A DNA stretch of 64,000 bases from Paramylibacter kogurei (lineage in GTDB: Bacteria > Pseudomonadota > Alphaproteobacteria > Rhodobacterales > Rhodobacteraceae), in contig NZ_MDGM01000001.1 of the NCBI RefSeq assembly GCF_002742285.1, forward strand, positions 1 to 64,000, written 5' to 3'. The notes beneath the pieces were generated by a model. That model saw nothing but the letters and a program-made list of their open reading frames with translations, made no database searches and was not told where the DNA came from. Of this stretch, positions 9,395-19,024 are shown one piece after another. How positions within the stretch are numbered: the stretch's first letter is position 1; each line of letters begins with the position of its first letter. A program made the translations under genes and the position numbers.

Positions 9395-12300
9395 AAATCT
9401 TTCACGCATTTCTGATATTAATCTGTGCGTTGCTCACGCTTCCCACCCACGCGCAAGATGATAAAAAACCCTATCTTGAACAATTGATCGAAGACACGCT
9501 CGCGTCACCCAATTTTAACGTTTCGATTACGGGAATGCAGGGCACTTTCAGTTCGGATGCCAAAGTCGAGCGAATTGAAATTTCTGATGCGGATGGCAAA
9601 TGGCTTGATATCGAAGGTGCTACACTCAGTTGGACACGATCCGCATTGTTACGTGGTCGTGTAGAAGTCCAAACATTAGCCGCCGATAAAATCACCGTGC
9701 TTCGCACACCCGCCAGTGAAGAAACCACCATTGAATCTGGCAGTTTTCGCATCCCAGAATTACCCGTTTCAATCGAAATTGAAAACCTATCCGCCACGGA
9801 ATTACATTTGCTGGAACCCGTATTGGGACAACCGGCCAGTTTGCGAGCAGATGGAAAAATTTCACTTATCGATGGCGATGCGGATGTGTCTTTCTTGGCT
9901 CAACATCTTGATAACTCTGGTAAATTTGAACTGAATACCATTTATAATGGTCGTTCCGAAACAATCAGTTTGGATTTGGATGCCCAAGAAAATGCAAATG
10001 GATTGGTTGCAAAACTACTGAATATTCCAAATGCGCCTGCACTTGCATTGACACTCAACGGCGAAGGTCCACAAGATAATTTCACAACGGGGCTTTCATT
10101 ATCAACAGATGGGGTCGAGCGATTAAACGGGCAATTTGTTGCATCTCCATTGCGCATCAACGGACAAGAAGATGGACTTTCGCTCAGCTTTGACACCGTA
10201 GGGAATTTAGCACCATTGTTCCAAGAAGATTATCGCCCATTTTTTGGTGAGCGAGCAACGCTGAAAGGCTTGATCGAGCGGCGCGCTGACGGGTCGATGT
10301 CACTGCCTGAATTCAATTTGGTGACAGCAACTCTTGCCGCAGAAGGACAGCTTGAACTTGCACCCGATTACACCCCGTCCAATATTGAATTACGAGCGCG
10401 CCTTGCAGATGCTCAAAGCGAACCAATCGTGCTGCCCATATCTGGGGCGCAAACGATTGTTCAATCGGGAACTGTATCAATCACATATTCAAACGAACAA
10501 CCCTGGAGCGGTGAAATCACCGTAAACGGATTATCACGTGATGGGCTAACAATTGATCTGGGCAAATTCCAAGGAGGGGGCAAAATTGCACCAGCTTTTT
10601 TACAAAAAGCGCCTTCGGATTTGCTTTTGTCCGCCGATATAGAAGCATCGCTTGATGGTGTTAGTCACACCGATCCAAATTTGGCGCGTGCACTTGGTGA
10701 ACGCGTTTCAGGTTCGGCAAACATCATTTGGAACAAAGATCAACCAATCACATTCAGCAATCTTTCGATTTCAAACGGTAATATTCGTGCCAGCGTTGAT
10801 GGCGATATCGCAGGGTTAGAAACGGCGTTGTTAACACAGGGTGATATCGTCGCCTCTGTTCAGGATCTGTCAGCGTTTTCTGGGCTCATCGGTCAAACTG
10901 TATACGGTAACACTGAAATAACTGCCACTGGGCAAACCGCGTTACTGACGGGTGAATTTGACTTGGATTTGGATATCACAGGCAACAATCTATCACTAAA
11001 TAATCCGTCGATTGATCAATTCATCAATGGGCGTAACGCGTTTTCAATGTCTGCTAAACGCACCGAAAGTGGTATCGTTTTTGAAAACCTGAATATCTTG
11101 AACCCTCAACTTTCTGGCGAAGCATCTGGCCAGCTTAGCAGCAGCGATTTATCCGCGGTGCTATCCGCAAGATTAAACAATGCAGGCATTATTTCCGAAA
11201 CTTTGACGGGGCCGTTAACACTTTCTGGAACCGCAAACCAAAACGGGGATGACATCGTCATTGATCTGCAAACTTCGGGAATTGGTGGTCTGTCAGCGGC
11301 CATCAGCGGGCGTGTGCCCAAAGGTTCGGGCCCATGGGATATTCGCGCTGTTGGGAACGCACCGTTGGCATTGCTTGATCGCAACTTGGCTGCAAATTCG
11401 GCCAAGGTGCGTGGGAATGCAAATTTCGATTTAAACATCAATGGCCAACCAAGTTTGGATGCATTATCTGGACAGGTCACAACCACGGGTGCGAGCTTTG
11501 TTTTCCCATCTCAACAAATCACCTTGAACGATATTCAATCCACAACGAATATTTCCAATGGCGTTGCTCAAACACAATTGAATGCGAATTTGGGGCAGGG
11601 TGGTAGTGTTGCCACGAATGGCCAAATCACACTTAATCAATCGCAAGGCTTTCCGTCAAATTTGGTGATTGATGTCAATAATGTGCGCCACAAGGATCGC
11701 AATTTTTACAGCACAGTATTGAATGGTCAGTTAAAGCTAACAGGCCCTGCATTGGCTGGGCCACTTTTATCGGGGCAGATAAACCTGTCTGATACCGAGG
11801 TGAATTTAAAGGCACAGCTAACACCAACGCTCAGCTTTTTACCCGATATTTCACATAAAAATGAATCTGCGCCATCGTATAACACGCGTGTTCGCGCGGG
11901 GCTTGTTTCAACTCAATCAGGTGATGCACAACCGCTAACGCCAATCAAGTTGGACATTGTTTTAAACGCGCCATCGCGTGTTTTTGTACGTGGCCGTGGA
12001 TTGGATGCGGAACTGGGTGGGCGTATTCGATTTATGGGAACAACTCAAAACGTCATACCGACTGGCGCATTTAACCTGATCCGCGGACGCATGGACATTC
12101 TTGGCAAGCGCTTTAATCTTAGCGAAGCATCCATGACCATGATTGGTTCACTTGATCCACGTATCCGCATTTTGGCGATCACCACGTCCAGTGAATTCAC
12201 CACCTCTGTGATTGTCTCTGGATTGGTTTCTGATCCTCAGATCAGCTTGGAATCCACACCAGAACTACCCGAAGATGAAATCTTATCGCATATGATCTTT

Positions 12301-12636
12301 GGTAAAAACCTTAATGAAATTTCACCATTCCAAGCAATCCAATTGGCCTCTGGTTTGCGCGAACTTTCAGGCAAAGGTGGCATCGCATTCGCAAGCAAAC
12401 TGCGTAGCAAATTGGATTTAGATGACTTTAATGTCGTGGTGGATGATGACGGTGACATTGGTGTGCGTGCTGGGAAATATTTATCCGAAAACGTTTACAC
12501 AACAGTCACCATCGCCGAACGTGATAAATCCACGGTTTCAATCAATCTTGATGTTAATAAAAACGTCACCTTGCGCGGTTCCGTAAAAGAAACCGGCGCA
12601 AGCAGTGTCGGCGTATTCTTTGAAAAAGATTACTAA
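9391..12636 (+). CDS. tamB: Translocation and assembly module protein TamB
   Basis: 1081-aa AsmA-like beta-rich bridge protein with an N-terminal membrane/signal segment (KIFHAFLILICALLTLPTHAQ) and a C-terminal DUF490/TamB domain (VFVRGRGLDAELGGRI... and LDLDDFNVVVDDDG... regions). It is predicted to span the periplasm from inner membrane to TamA. The start codon is TTG, overlapping the tamA stop as TTGA; no upstream ATG exists in frame, so coupling probably sets its level. The 3' end overlaps the convergent msrB gene by 4 nt. Confidence 0.92.
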   Translation: MKIFHAFLILICALLTLPTHAQDDKKPYLEQLIEDTLASPNFNVSITGMQGTFSSDAKVERIEISDADGKWLDIEGATLSWTRSALLRGRVEVQTLAADKITVLRTPASEETTIESGSFRIPELPVSIEIENLSATELHLLEPVLGQPASLRADGKISLIDGDADVSFLAQHLDNSGKFELNTIYNGRSETISLDLDAQENANGLVAKLLNIPNAPALALTLNGEGPQDNFTTGLSLSTDGVERLNGQFVASPLRINGQEDGLSLSFDTVGNLAPLFQEDYRPFFGERATLKGLIERRADGSMSLPEFNLVTATLAAEGQLELAPDYTPSNIELRARLADAQSEPIVLPISGAQTIVQSGTVSITYSNEQPWSGEITVNGLSRDGLTIDLGKFQGGGKIAPAFLQKAPSDLLLSADIEASLDGVSHTDPNLARALGERVSGSANIIWNKDQPITFSNLSISNGNIRASVDGDIAGLETALLTQGDIVASVQDLSAFSGLIGQTVYGNTEITATGQTALLTGEFDLDLDITGNNLSLNNPSIDQFINGRNAFSMSAKRTESGIVFENLNILNPQLSGEASGQLSSSDLSAVLSARLNNAGIISETLTGPLTLSGTANQNGDDIVIDLQTSGIGGLSAAISGRVPKGSGPWDIRAVGNAPLALLDRNLAANSAKVRGNANFDLNINGQPSLDALSGQVTTTGASFVFPSQQITLNDIQSTTNISNGVAQTQLNANLGQGGSVATNGQITLNQSQGFPSNLVIDVNNVRHKDRNFYSTVLNGQLKLTGPALAGPLLSGQINLSDTEVNLKAQLTPTLSFLPDISHKNESAPSYNTRVRAGLVSTQSGDAQPLTPIKLDIVLNAPSRVFVRGRGLDAELGGRIRFMGTTQNVIPTGAFNLIRGRMDILGKRFNLSEASMTMIGSLDPRIRILAITTSSEFTTSVIVSGLVSDPQISLESTPELPEDEILSHMIFGKNLNEISPFQAIQLASGLRELSGKGGIAFASKLRSKLDLDDFNVVVDDDGDIGVRAGKYLSENVYTTVTIAERDKSTVSINLDVNKNVTLRGSVKETGASSVGVFFEKDY

Positions 12637-13097
12637 GCTTTTACAAACTTCAAACTTACACCGTTCAGGCAATGACGCTTACCCGTTGGTTTTGGCCCAT
12701 CGTCGAATATATGGCCAAGATGGCTCCCGCAGCGACGACAATGCGCCTCTGTGCGTGTCGCGAACAATGTATTGTCTTCTTTCGTACCGATGGCATTTGG
12801 CAGGCTTTGGTAAAAGCTTGGCCAACCTGTTCCGCTATCAAATTTTGTTTTGGACGAATACAACGGCAAATCACAACCACGACAAATGTATTGTCCATCG
12901 GCATAGTTTTTGTCCAATGGGCTTGATCCCGCACGCTCTGTTTTTTCTTTGCGCATTACGGCATATTGCAGATCCGTCAACATTGCGCGCCATTCGGCAT
13001 CTGTGCGCGTGATTTCAAATGTACCTTCGGATGCAAATCCCAGATTTGCTGAAAATGGTAAAATAGCTGATGTCATTATAAATTTACGGCGATTCAT
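12633..13097 (-). CDS. msrB: Peptide-methionine (R)-S-oxide reductase, exported
   Basis: Repairs methionine-R-sulfoxide in proteins. The 154-aa sequence shows both zinc CxxC pairs (C72/C75 in YICRGC and C120/C123 in HCRRC) and the catalytic cysteine C143 in RHCLNGVSLKF. The N-terminus MNRRKFIMTSAILPFSANLGFA looks like a Tat or Sec signal (RR-K-F), so it should act in the periplasm. Start ATG 13097 follows an AGGGAAAG site. It lies 205 nt downstream of the SDR gene in the same direction; no msrA is seen nearby. Confidence 0.93.
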   Translation of the reverse strand: MNRRKFIMTSAILPFSANLGFASEGTFEITRTDAEWRAMLTDLQYAVMRKEKTERAGSSPLDKNYADGQYICRGCDLPLYSSKTKFDSGTGWPSFYQSLPNAIGTKEDNTLFATRTEAHCRRCGSHLGHIFDDGPKPTGKRHCLNGVSLKFVKA

Positions 13098-13302
13098 TGT
13101 TCTTTCCCTTTCATGCTTGCGTTCCTAAATACACGATTTTCTCAAGGGAATAGTTTCAATCAGGTCAAAACACAGGATTTTGAAATTCGCGTGAACACTT
13201 GGGTGATGTGTTATACTCACCCTTTATTTATTAACATAACTATCATTATTGGAATTAGTACCGTGGGTAAAACCTTCAAGCATCTATTCATTGCCCCATT
13301 GT

Positions 13303-13902
13303 TTATTCCACAATTACAACCTGTCCAGTCAATGCTCCTTCGACGCATTTTACATAAGCCAAACCAACATCATGCGACGATACGGGCTTATGGCCCTGAA
13401 ACCATGCACCGTAACGCGCCGCCGACACATCCAGCATTCCAGGACTGACCACATTTACCCGAACACCGCGGGGCATCTCTATTGCAGCGCTTTTGACAAA
13501 ACCCGCCAGTGCACCATTAGCCGTAGCCGCATTTGCACCCATTCGGATGGGGTCACGATCAAGAACGCCACTTGTCAGGGTAAACGACCCGCCATCGGAA
13601 ATGACGTCCAGACCAGCAAGAACCAGATTCACCTGTCCCATCACCTTTTGCTGAAGCCCAACCATGAATGTTTTTTGATTCAACTCTGCCAAGGGTGCAA
13701 AACTTGCATCACCTGCGCATGAAATCACAGCGTCGAAATTTCCAACCCGTTCATACAAAATTTTGACCGCATTTAGGTCAGACACATCAACTTGATAATC
13801 CCCACCAGTACGGCCAACGGTGATAATCTCATGCCCTTTTTCAAGTGCCTTGTAGGCCGATTTGCCAATATCACCCGTTGCGCCAACTAAAATTATTCTC
13901 AT
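13303..13902 (-). CDS. Atypical short-chain dehydrogenase (PRK07578-like)
   Basis: 199-aa Rossmann protein. The dinucleotide-binding glycine motif GATGDIG is at residues 7-13, and the SDR-type segments SFTLTSG (serine position) and RVNVVSPGML are present. The usual catalytic YxxxK is absent: the corresponding region reads AATANGALAGFVKSAA. From memory this matches a small SDR subfamily that shares the substitution, so the enzyme may use another residue or be non-catalytic. Start ATG 13902 has a GGAGG ribosome site at 8 nt. No substrate can be proposed. Confidence 0.85.
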   Translation of the reverse strand: MRIILVGATGDIGKSAYKALEKGHEIITVGRTGGDYQVDVSDLNAVKILYERVGNFDAVISCAGDASFAPLAELNQKTFMVGLQQKVMGQVNLVLAGLDVISDGGSFTLTSGVLDRDPIRMGANAATANGALAGFVKSAAIEMPRGVRVNVVSPGMLDVSAARYGAWFQGHKPVSSHDVGLAYVKCVEGALTGQVVIVE

Positions 13903-14011
13903 GTTTCATCCTCCAGCATCGCATTTTTTCCATTCAATGATAGTATCGAATAATCGCCTGACGATTGTGGTTATTTTCACGACAAGAGACAGCAATCATT
14001 CATCGGAAATA

Positions 14012-15820
14012 TTAGTCACTTGAAAGCGCCTTGTTGATTGCACGCAACAGGTCCGTTTGACCAAATGGTTTCATCAAACGAATGTCTTTCGCACGAAGCC
14101 CGTTGCCATGAACGGTCGCCTCTGCGGCATAGCCAGAAATATAAATCACTCGCAAATCAGGCTTTATTTTTCGCAATGCATTGGACAAGGTTGTACCCTG
14201 CAAATCACCGGGCATGACGATATCCGTAAGCAACAAATCCACGGATGGGTTTTCCATGAATTTGGCATATGCATCGTCACCAGAGATCGCATCAACAACA
14301 TCAAACCCCGCTTTCATCAACATACTACGATAGGCAGTCAGTGCTTGGATATTATCATCCACCAACAAAATTGTTGATCGATCATCCGATTTACGTTTTG
14401 GCGAAATCGAGGCGCTTGGTGTTTTGACAATTTCAGTGTGCTCGCACGCAGGAAAATAAAGTTTGAACGTCGTGCCAACATCCAGTTCTGAATAAACCCG
14501 CACAGTTCCCCCCGATTGGCGCATAAAGCCAACCAACATCGAAAGGCCAAGCCCCGAACCCGAACCAACCGGTTTCGTCGTGAAAAACGGTTCAAAAATG
14601 TTTTCCAAATTTTCTGCGGCGATCCCCTGCCCTGTATCGCTTACGGCTAACAAAACATATCGCCCAGGTGCGATTTCTTCACCGCGCTGTTCTATATAAT
14701 CTTCATCTACACGCACATTCGATGTTTCGATGGTTAGATTTCCACCTTTGGGCATGGCATCGCGTGCATTGAGGATAAGATTTAGCAATCCACTTTCAGT
14801 GGAGCTTCTATCGACATCCACTGGCCACAAACCAGCCAATAACGAGGTTTCGATTTTTATGGTTGCTGGTAATGTACGCTCTGTCCAGCTTTTTAAATTT
14901 AATATCAACTGATTAAGGTCGATAACAGATGGCTCTAAACGTGATTTTCGCGCAAAGCTCAGCATATTGCGCGTCAGCTCTGCACCACGTTGTGTGGCAT
15001 CCATCCCATTTTTGATCAATTGTTTATGGTCTGGGTCTTTAATTTCGTCATTTAACAATTCAAGATTACCCATAATAATCGCCAACAAATTGTTGAAATC
15101 ATGGGCGATGCCGCCTGTTAAGGTTCCGATTGCTTCCATTTTTTGGATTTGGTTTAACTTTGCTTCTAAGTCTATGCGATCAGATACATCGGACGTGGTG
15201 CCGTTAAAACGAATTGCCCGTCCTGTTTCGTCAACCACCGACTGTCCAATAGCAAGGAACCATTTATATTGCCCCGATTTGGTTCTGAAACGATGTTCAT
15301 TGATGTAACCAACCGAAGGATTAGACAAATGCGCTTGTAGTTTTTGTCGATACCGCTCGATATCATCAGGGTGAACCAAATTTGCGGTCGTCCCATTCAT
15401 CGCAAGTTTTAATTCCGCATCAGAATAGCCCAAACTTTCTGCAAATCCGGGCGACAAATAAAGCGTGTCTTTGTCGATATCCCAATCCCAAACAAATGAT
15501 CGGGTTGTGGCCAGTAAAAATCGTTCTTCGCTTAATTTAAGAGTGTCATAGAGCTTCTCTTTTTCTGCAAGCTCCATATGCAAGCGATTATGTGATGCTC
15601 TGACATTATGTTCAACGAATGCGATGACCAGACCAATAACGATCCCCACAACAATTGGAACGGGAAATTCAGCAGGTGATCCAAATTTACCATGCTGCAA
15701 AAAAACAGCACACTGTAACACAGCCATTGAAATCAATACACATATCACGATCCTTGGGACCGAAATCTGATGTTTTGCAAAATCAACTTTGCTTGTTAAA
15801 TTACGGCTGTCATCATTCAC
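14012..15820 (-). CDS. Hybrid histidine kinase (2 TM, PAS, HisKA, HATPase, REC)
   Basis: Membrane sensor kinase of 602 aa. Two hydrophobic segments (about 23-43 and 53-70) precede a PAS domain (about 95-215) and HisKA with the phosphorylated His240 in GGIAHDFNNLLAI. The HATPase domain (about 295-455, with DTGQGIAAENLENIFEPFFTT-type boxes) and a C-terminal receiver domain (about 485-600; VDDN, LTDIVMPG) follow. The start is GTG 15820 with AGGA about 11 nt upstream. No separate response regulator is adjacent; the attached receiver may pass phosphate to a phosphotransfer protein elsewhere. The signal is unknown. Confidence 0.92.
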   Translation of the reverse strand: MNDDSRNLTSKVDFAKHQISVPRIVICVLISMAVLQCAVFLQHGKFGSPAEFPVPIVVGIVIGLVIAFVEHNVRASHNRLHMELAEKEKLYDTLKLSEERFLLATTRSFVWDWDIDKDTLYLSPGFAESLGYSDAELKLAMNGTTANLVHPDDIERYRQKLQAHLSNPSVGYINEHRFRTKSGQYKWFLAIGQSVVDETGRAIRFNGTTSDVSDRIDLEAKLNQIQKMEAIGTLTGGIAHDFNNLLAIIMGNLELLNDEIKDPDHKQLIKNGMDATQRGAELTRNMLSFARKSRLEPSVIDLNQLILNLKSWTERTLPATIKIETSLLAGLWPVDVDRSSTESGLLNLILNARDAMPKGGNLTIETSNVRVDEDYIEQRGEEIAPGRYVLLAVSDTGQGIAAENLENIFEPFFTTKPVGSGSGLGLSMLVGFMRQSGGTVRVYSELDVGTTFKLYFPACEHTEIVKTPSASISPKRKSDDRSTILLVDDNIQALTAYRSMLMKAGFDVVDAISGDDAYAKFMENPSVDLLLTDIVMPGDLQGTTLSNALRKIKPDLRVIYISGYAAEATVHGNGLRAKDIRLMKPFGQTDLLRAINKALSSD

Positions 15821-16008
15821 ATTAAAATTATTCCTACATCAGTCAAAGCCTGACAGCTGGCGTTGGTGATTGCCAACTTTTGCTGAGCCTTGGAATTCAA
15901 CAAACTGTCTTTTGGAACATATTGCAAGTAATGCTGAACAATTTAACACAACAAACCGTTAATTTTGGCCTAAAATCACAGGGAATGGATTTTTGCAAAT
16001 GGTGGTTT

Positions 16009-17031
16009 TCACACCACCCATTCAAACACATATCCCGCACCAAGCGAACCAATAATCGCCAGCGCCAGATATAATAGGAACGGTTTCAACTTCAAAACAG
16101 GTGCAATGGCCATTGCGCCCCAGATGCTCACCACCCCGCCTGAAACAAGAAACGCCATTGCTGCGCCATTGGACATGCCATTTTCAATCAGAGCGCGCGT
16201 CAACGGAAGTGCAGCGTAACCATCGATATAAGCCGGCGCCCCGACGAACACAGCGGCAGGGATTGCCCACCATTGATCTTCGCCAACATAACGCGCAAGC
16301 GCATCTGGTGTGAGCGTAGCATTGAGCGCATATTCCGCCGCAAACGCAGGAACCAAACACAACATGATCAAACGTGCTGTTGCCCAAAACTGTCTGGCAA
16401 AGGCACGCCGCCGCGTATCTGTTTTCCATACCCACGGATCAAACGATACCATCGCTGCGCAGCTTTCCTTGGCGAGGCCGCCTGCAATGCCGTTATTTCG
16501 AAGCGCATTTCGTGACCATTCTGTATTGGCAAACACGGATGTAACCAATCCACCGAACATCCCCAAACAAAACGCGGCCAGTGTTTTCCCAACTGCAAAA
16601 CCAATGCCAAGCGTCGCCGCAGTTGTGGCGAGCATCGCAGGGTCTGTTATCGGGGAGGATAACCAAAACGCCATGATCGGTGCCAAGGGAACGCCCGCGG
16701 CCAATAAACCCGCCATCAAGGGTAACACGGTTACACCGCAAACGGGTGTAATTGCACCAATGAAAGATGCGGCAAATACTGTGCGCATTGTGTGCCCTTC
16801 GAATACATGCGCAACATATGAATCTGCGCCGCTGGCAATAATCCAAGCGGCCAATATAATCCCAGGGATGACAATTGGTGCAACGCCCAGCAATCCCGAT
16901 ACAACAAATGTAACCATATTTGTGCCATGACCGGACCAAATCACGCCGACTATTAATACTATCGCCAGACACACGATTAACCGTGCAAACCTTTGGTTGG
17001 ATCTGTGCTGAACAATTGATTGATCTGCCAT
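16009..17031 (-). CDS. DUF318-family permease (ArsP/SO_0444 type)
   Basis: Inner-membrane permease of 340 aa with about eight hydrophobic helices and the two family repeats, including the ITPVCGVTVLPLMAGLLAAG and FWLSSPITDPAML segments. Relatives have been linked to efflux of organoarsenicals or of metals such as Cu/Zn; the substrate here is unknown. I chose ATG 17031 (MADQSIVQ) because a GGAGG site sits 8 nt upstream, rather than the longer frame. It is divergent from a LysR regulator with an inverted repeat between them. Confidence 0.85.
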   Translation of the reverse strand: MADQSIVQHRSNQRFARLIVCLAIVLIVGVIWSGHGTNMVTFVVSGLLGVAPIVIPGIILAAWIIASGADSYVAHVFEGHTMRTVFAASFIGAITPVCGVTVLPLMAGLLAAGVPLAPIMAFWLSSPITDPAMLATTAATLGIGFAVGKTLAAFCLGMFGGLVTSVFANTEWSRNALRNNGIAGGLAKESCAAMVSFDPWVWKTDTRRRAFARQFWATARLIMLCLVPAFAAEYALNATLTPDALARYVGEDQWWAIPAAVFVGAPAYIDGYAALPLTRALIENGMSNGAAMAFLVSGGVVSIWGAMAIAPVLKLKPFLLYLALAIIGSLGAGYVFEWVV

Positions 17032-17073
17032 GGTGGTACCCTCCTGCTTGTAAAATATCGCGCGACAAGCCAT

Positions 17074-17095
17074 ATATAAAACGAATAGTTTATAT
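17074..17095. promoter_or_regulatory. Candidate LysR operator between permease and regulator genes
   Basis: ATATAAA and TTTATAT arms are separated by 8 nt within the 84-bp divergent gap. This is the position and size expected for a LysR-type site controlling both genes. The AT-rich arms could also contribute -10 elements. Confidence 0.45.
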
Positions 17096-17115
17096 TTCTG
17101 ATATTGGTAAATCGA

Positions 17116-17985
17116 ATGGAAAACTTGGATAGTGATTTGTTACGTAGCTTTGTCATTGTCGCCAAAGCGGGAAGCGTGACCGAAGGTGCCGCACAAATTC
17201 ACCGATCTCAATCTGCGGTCAGTCTTCAAATCAAACGCCTTGAAACAATTTTGGGTCAACCTGTATTTGAACGCCACGGGCGCGGTGTCACACTCAGTGA
17301 AACTGGGCGACGATTGTTGCCCGTTGCGCAAGAGGTCACGGGGCGTTTGGATGCGATTTTTCGTGATTTATCCAAAGGAACCATCACAGGAAAACTGCGC
17401 ATAGGTGTACCAGACGATCATGGCCGTGCAAAACTTGCACAAATTATCGCAAACTTTGCCCGCCAACACCCACAAGTCCAACTGGATGTAACATGTGCAT
17501 TGAGTACGGGCTTCCCCGATGCCTTGGCAAAAGGCTTGCTGGATATCGCAATTTACGAGGTTGAAAACCCAGGCCCCAATGAGGAATTGTTATTCCAAGA
17601 TCCCACCTGTTGGGTTTGCACGCGTCACGTAGATTTTAGCAATCACGCAAACCTTCCCGTGGCATTGTTCGATCAGGCATGTTGGTGGCGCGATGTTGCG
17701 ATTGCATCGCTTGAGCAACGCGCAAAACCATATCGCACCGTTTATTCCAGCCAAAGCGTATCGGGCGTAATTGCCGCTGTCGAAGCAGGAATCGCCGTTG
17801 GTTTATTGGGCCGATCATCCCTTCATGCGGGGCTGTGTGTGGTCAATGAAAGCCTTGGGTTTCAAAATACACCCTCATCGCAATTGGTAATGGCAAGCGG
17901 GTCTGGCAAGGAAGATGAAGTCATCCACGCAATGAAATCCGTCATTCGCACTGCGTTTCCAATCACAAGAACAGATCAGATTTAA
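17116..17985 (+). CDS. LysR-family transcriptional regulator
   Basis: 289 aa from ATG 17116 (MENLDSDLLRSFVIVAKAG). The N-terminal helix-turn-helix (about 4-62, GSVTEGAAQIHRSQSAVSLQIKRLE) is canonical, followed by a LysR substrate-binding domain (about 90-285). The longer frame begins at TTG 17104, but the internal ATG is the normal LysR start. It is divergent from the DUF318 permease, which it probably controls, and converges on the zinc-type operon, ending 14 nt from it. Confidence 0.9.
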   Translation: MENLDSDLLRSFVIVAKAGSVTEGAAQIHRSQSAVSLQIKRLETILGQPVFERHGRGVTLSETGRRLLPVAQEVTGRLDAIFRDLSKGTITGKLRIGVPDDHGRAKLAQIIANFARQHPQVQLDVTCALSTGFPDALAKGLLDIAIYEVENPGPNEELLFQDPTCWVCTRHVDFSNHANLPVALFDQACWWRDVAIASLEQRAKPYRTVYSSQSVSGVIAAVEAGIAVGLLGRSSLHAGLCVVNESLGFQNTPSSQLVMASGSGKEDEVIHAMKSVIRTAFPITRTDQI

Positions 17986-17998
17986 CTTTGGTGCAATT

Positions 17999-18511
17999 TT
18001 AAGCCTCAAATGGCTCAATACGATCCGCGGATATCGCATAGGCTATTTGCGCAAGCTGTGTCGTGGTGGACGCCGTCCCAAACATACCCGTCACATTCAC
18101 CGGTTCATAAAGCCCAGCGGTTTCATACGGTGTTTCTGTGGTGACAAATACCAGTTGATTTGCAGGTGGTGGGGGAACATGCACACACGCCCCCACAAAT
18201 GGCACTAATATAAACGCGGTGACGCCTGTGCCCGAATAATCAATGGGCACAATAAAACCTGGCAGACGCACAGTCTGTCCATTCCATTCGCTTCGCACAC
18301 CCGTTGATGGCGGCTGTTGCCCGCGCGGGGTGGATTGTTTGTGCTCGATCAAACCTTGAATTTCTTGGGGAATGATAACTTGACCCTCTGGAACCAGATC
18401 CGTCCAATCAAGATCAATATAATCCTCGTCGGCATACAAAAAATGTGGGGTAATGCTCATCCCGCATAACCCTACCAAAACGCAGCGGCGATGAATATGG
18501 TTCATTCCCAT
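17999..18511 (-). CDS. DUF3299-domain protein, second copy of the zinc-type operon
   Basis: 170-aa exported protein with an N-terminal signal (HIHRRCVLVGLCGMSITPHFLYA). The DUF3299 core has the conserved GACVHVPPPPANQLVFV segment with Cys and His that could bind metal. It is a paralogue of the gene immediately upstream and overlaps it (18502-18511). It is the last of five co-directional genes (DUF2796, ABC ATPase, ABC permease, DUF3299, DUF3299). The set resembles the Vibrio cholerae zrgABCDE zinc-acquisition cluster as I recall it; the role of DUF3299 proteins there is not well defined. An internal ATG at 18505 is an alternative start. Confidence 0.82.
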   Translation of the reverse strand: MGMNHIHRRCVLVGLCGMSITPHFLYADEDYIDLDWTDLVPEGQVIIPQEIQGLIEHKQSTPRGQQPPSTGVRSEWNGQTVRLPGFIVPIDYSGTGVTAFILVPFVGACVHVPPPPANQLVFVTTETPYETAGLYEPVNVTGMFGTASTTTQLAQIAYAISADRIEPFEA

Positions 18512-19008
18512 ACGTATATTTCCATTTTTTCCGCAACCAAAGTGTATCCAGTTTGCGCCACTTCGGTTGTTTGCAATTCATGCTTGATTTCACCTGTAAC
18601 CCAGGCGGCTTCCCACATGTCTTTGCTTGGCCATGCAGTTTTTGTGGTGACAAAAACAAGTTGGTTTGGCGGTGGTGGTGGTGTGTGAATACATGCACCC
18701 ACATACGGAACCAAAACAAAGCTACTGACACCCCCCACAGACATTTCAATGGGGATGATGAAGCCGGGCATCTTGATGAAAGCACCATTAAATGCAGGAT
18801 TTAACTTGGTGGCATTTTCATCAAATATCGGGTTCCATGAATCGTTTTCTTCATCCATTTCACCTTCGCCAATGATTTCGGAATAGGGCACGCCGGGCGG
18901 GATCAAATCATCCCACATAATTTCCTGAGCTTCCACTGCCCAAGCAACACGTGGCAGCGCCAAAGTGGCACCTGCACTGGCAATCAACTGGCGTCGTGAC
19001 CAATTCAT
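18502..19008 (-). CDS. DUF3299-domain protein, first copy, Tat-type signal
   Basis: 168-aa periplasmic protein. The N-terminus NWSRRQLIASAGATLALP carries a twin-arginine-like signal. The conserved core reads FVLVPYVGACIHTPPPPPNQ, matching the paralogue downstream and retaining the Cys/His pair. The acidic stretch (GEGEMDEENDS) is unique to this copy. It follows the FtsX-like permease by 16 nt. It may accept or chaperone metal in the periplasm; this is inference from context. Confidence 0.82.
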   Translation of the reverse strand: MNWSRRQLIASAGATLALPRVAWAVEAQEIMWDDLIPPGVPYSEIIGEGEMDEENDSWNPIFDENATKLNPAFNGAFIKMPGFIIPIEMSVGGVSSFVLVPYVGACIHTPPPPPNQLVFVTTKTAWPSKDMWEAAWVTGEIKHELQTTEVAQTGYTLVAEKMEIYVWE

Positions 19009-19024
19009 TATCTGATCCCTTTCA

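Noticed and set aside
16010..16035. GGTGG/CCACC inverted repeat at the DUF318 permease stop codon
   Set aside because: Six pairs overlapping the stop codon without a convincing U-tract; insufficient for a terminator call.
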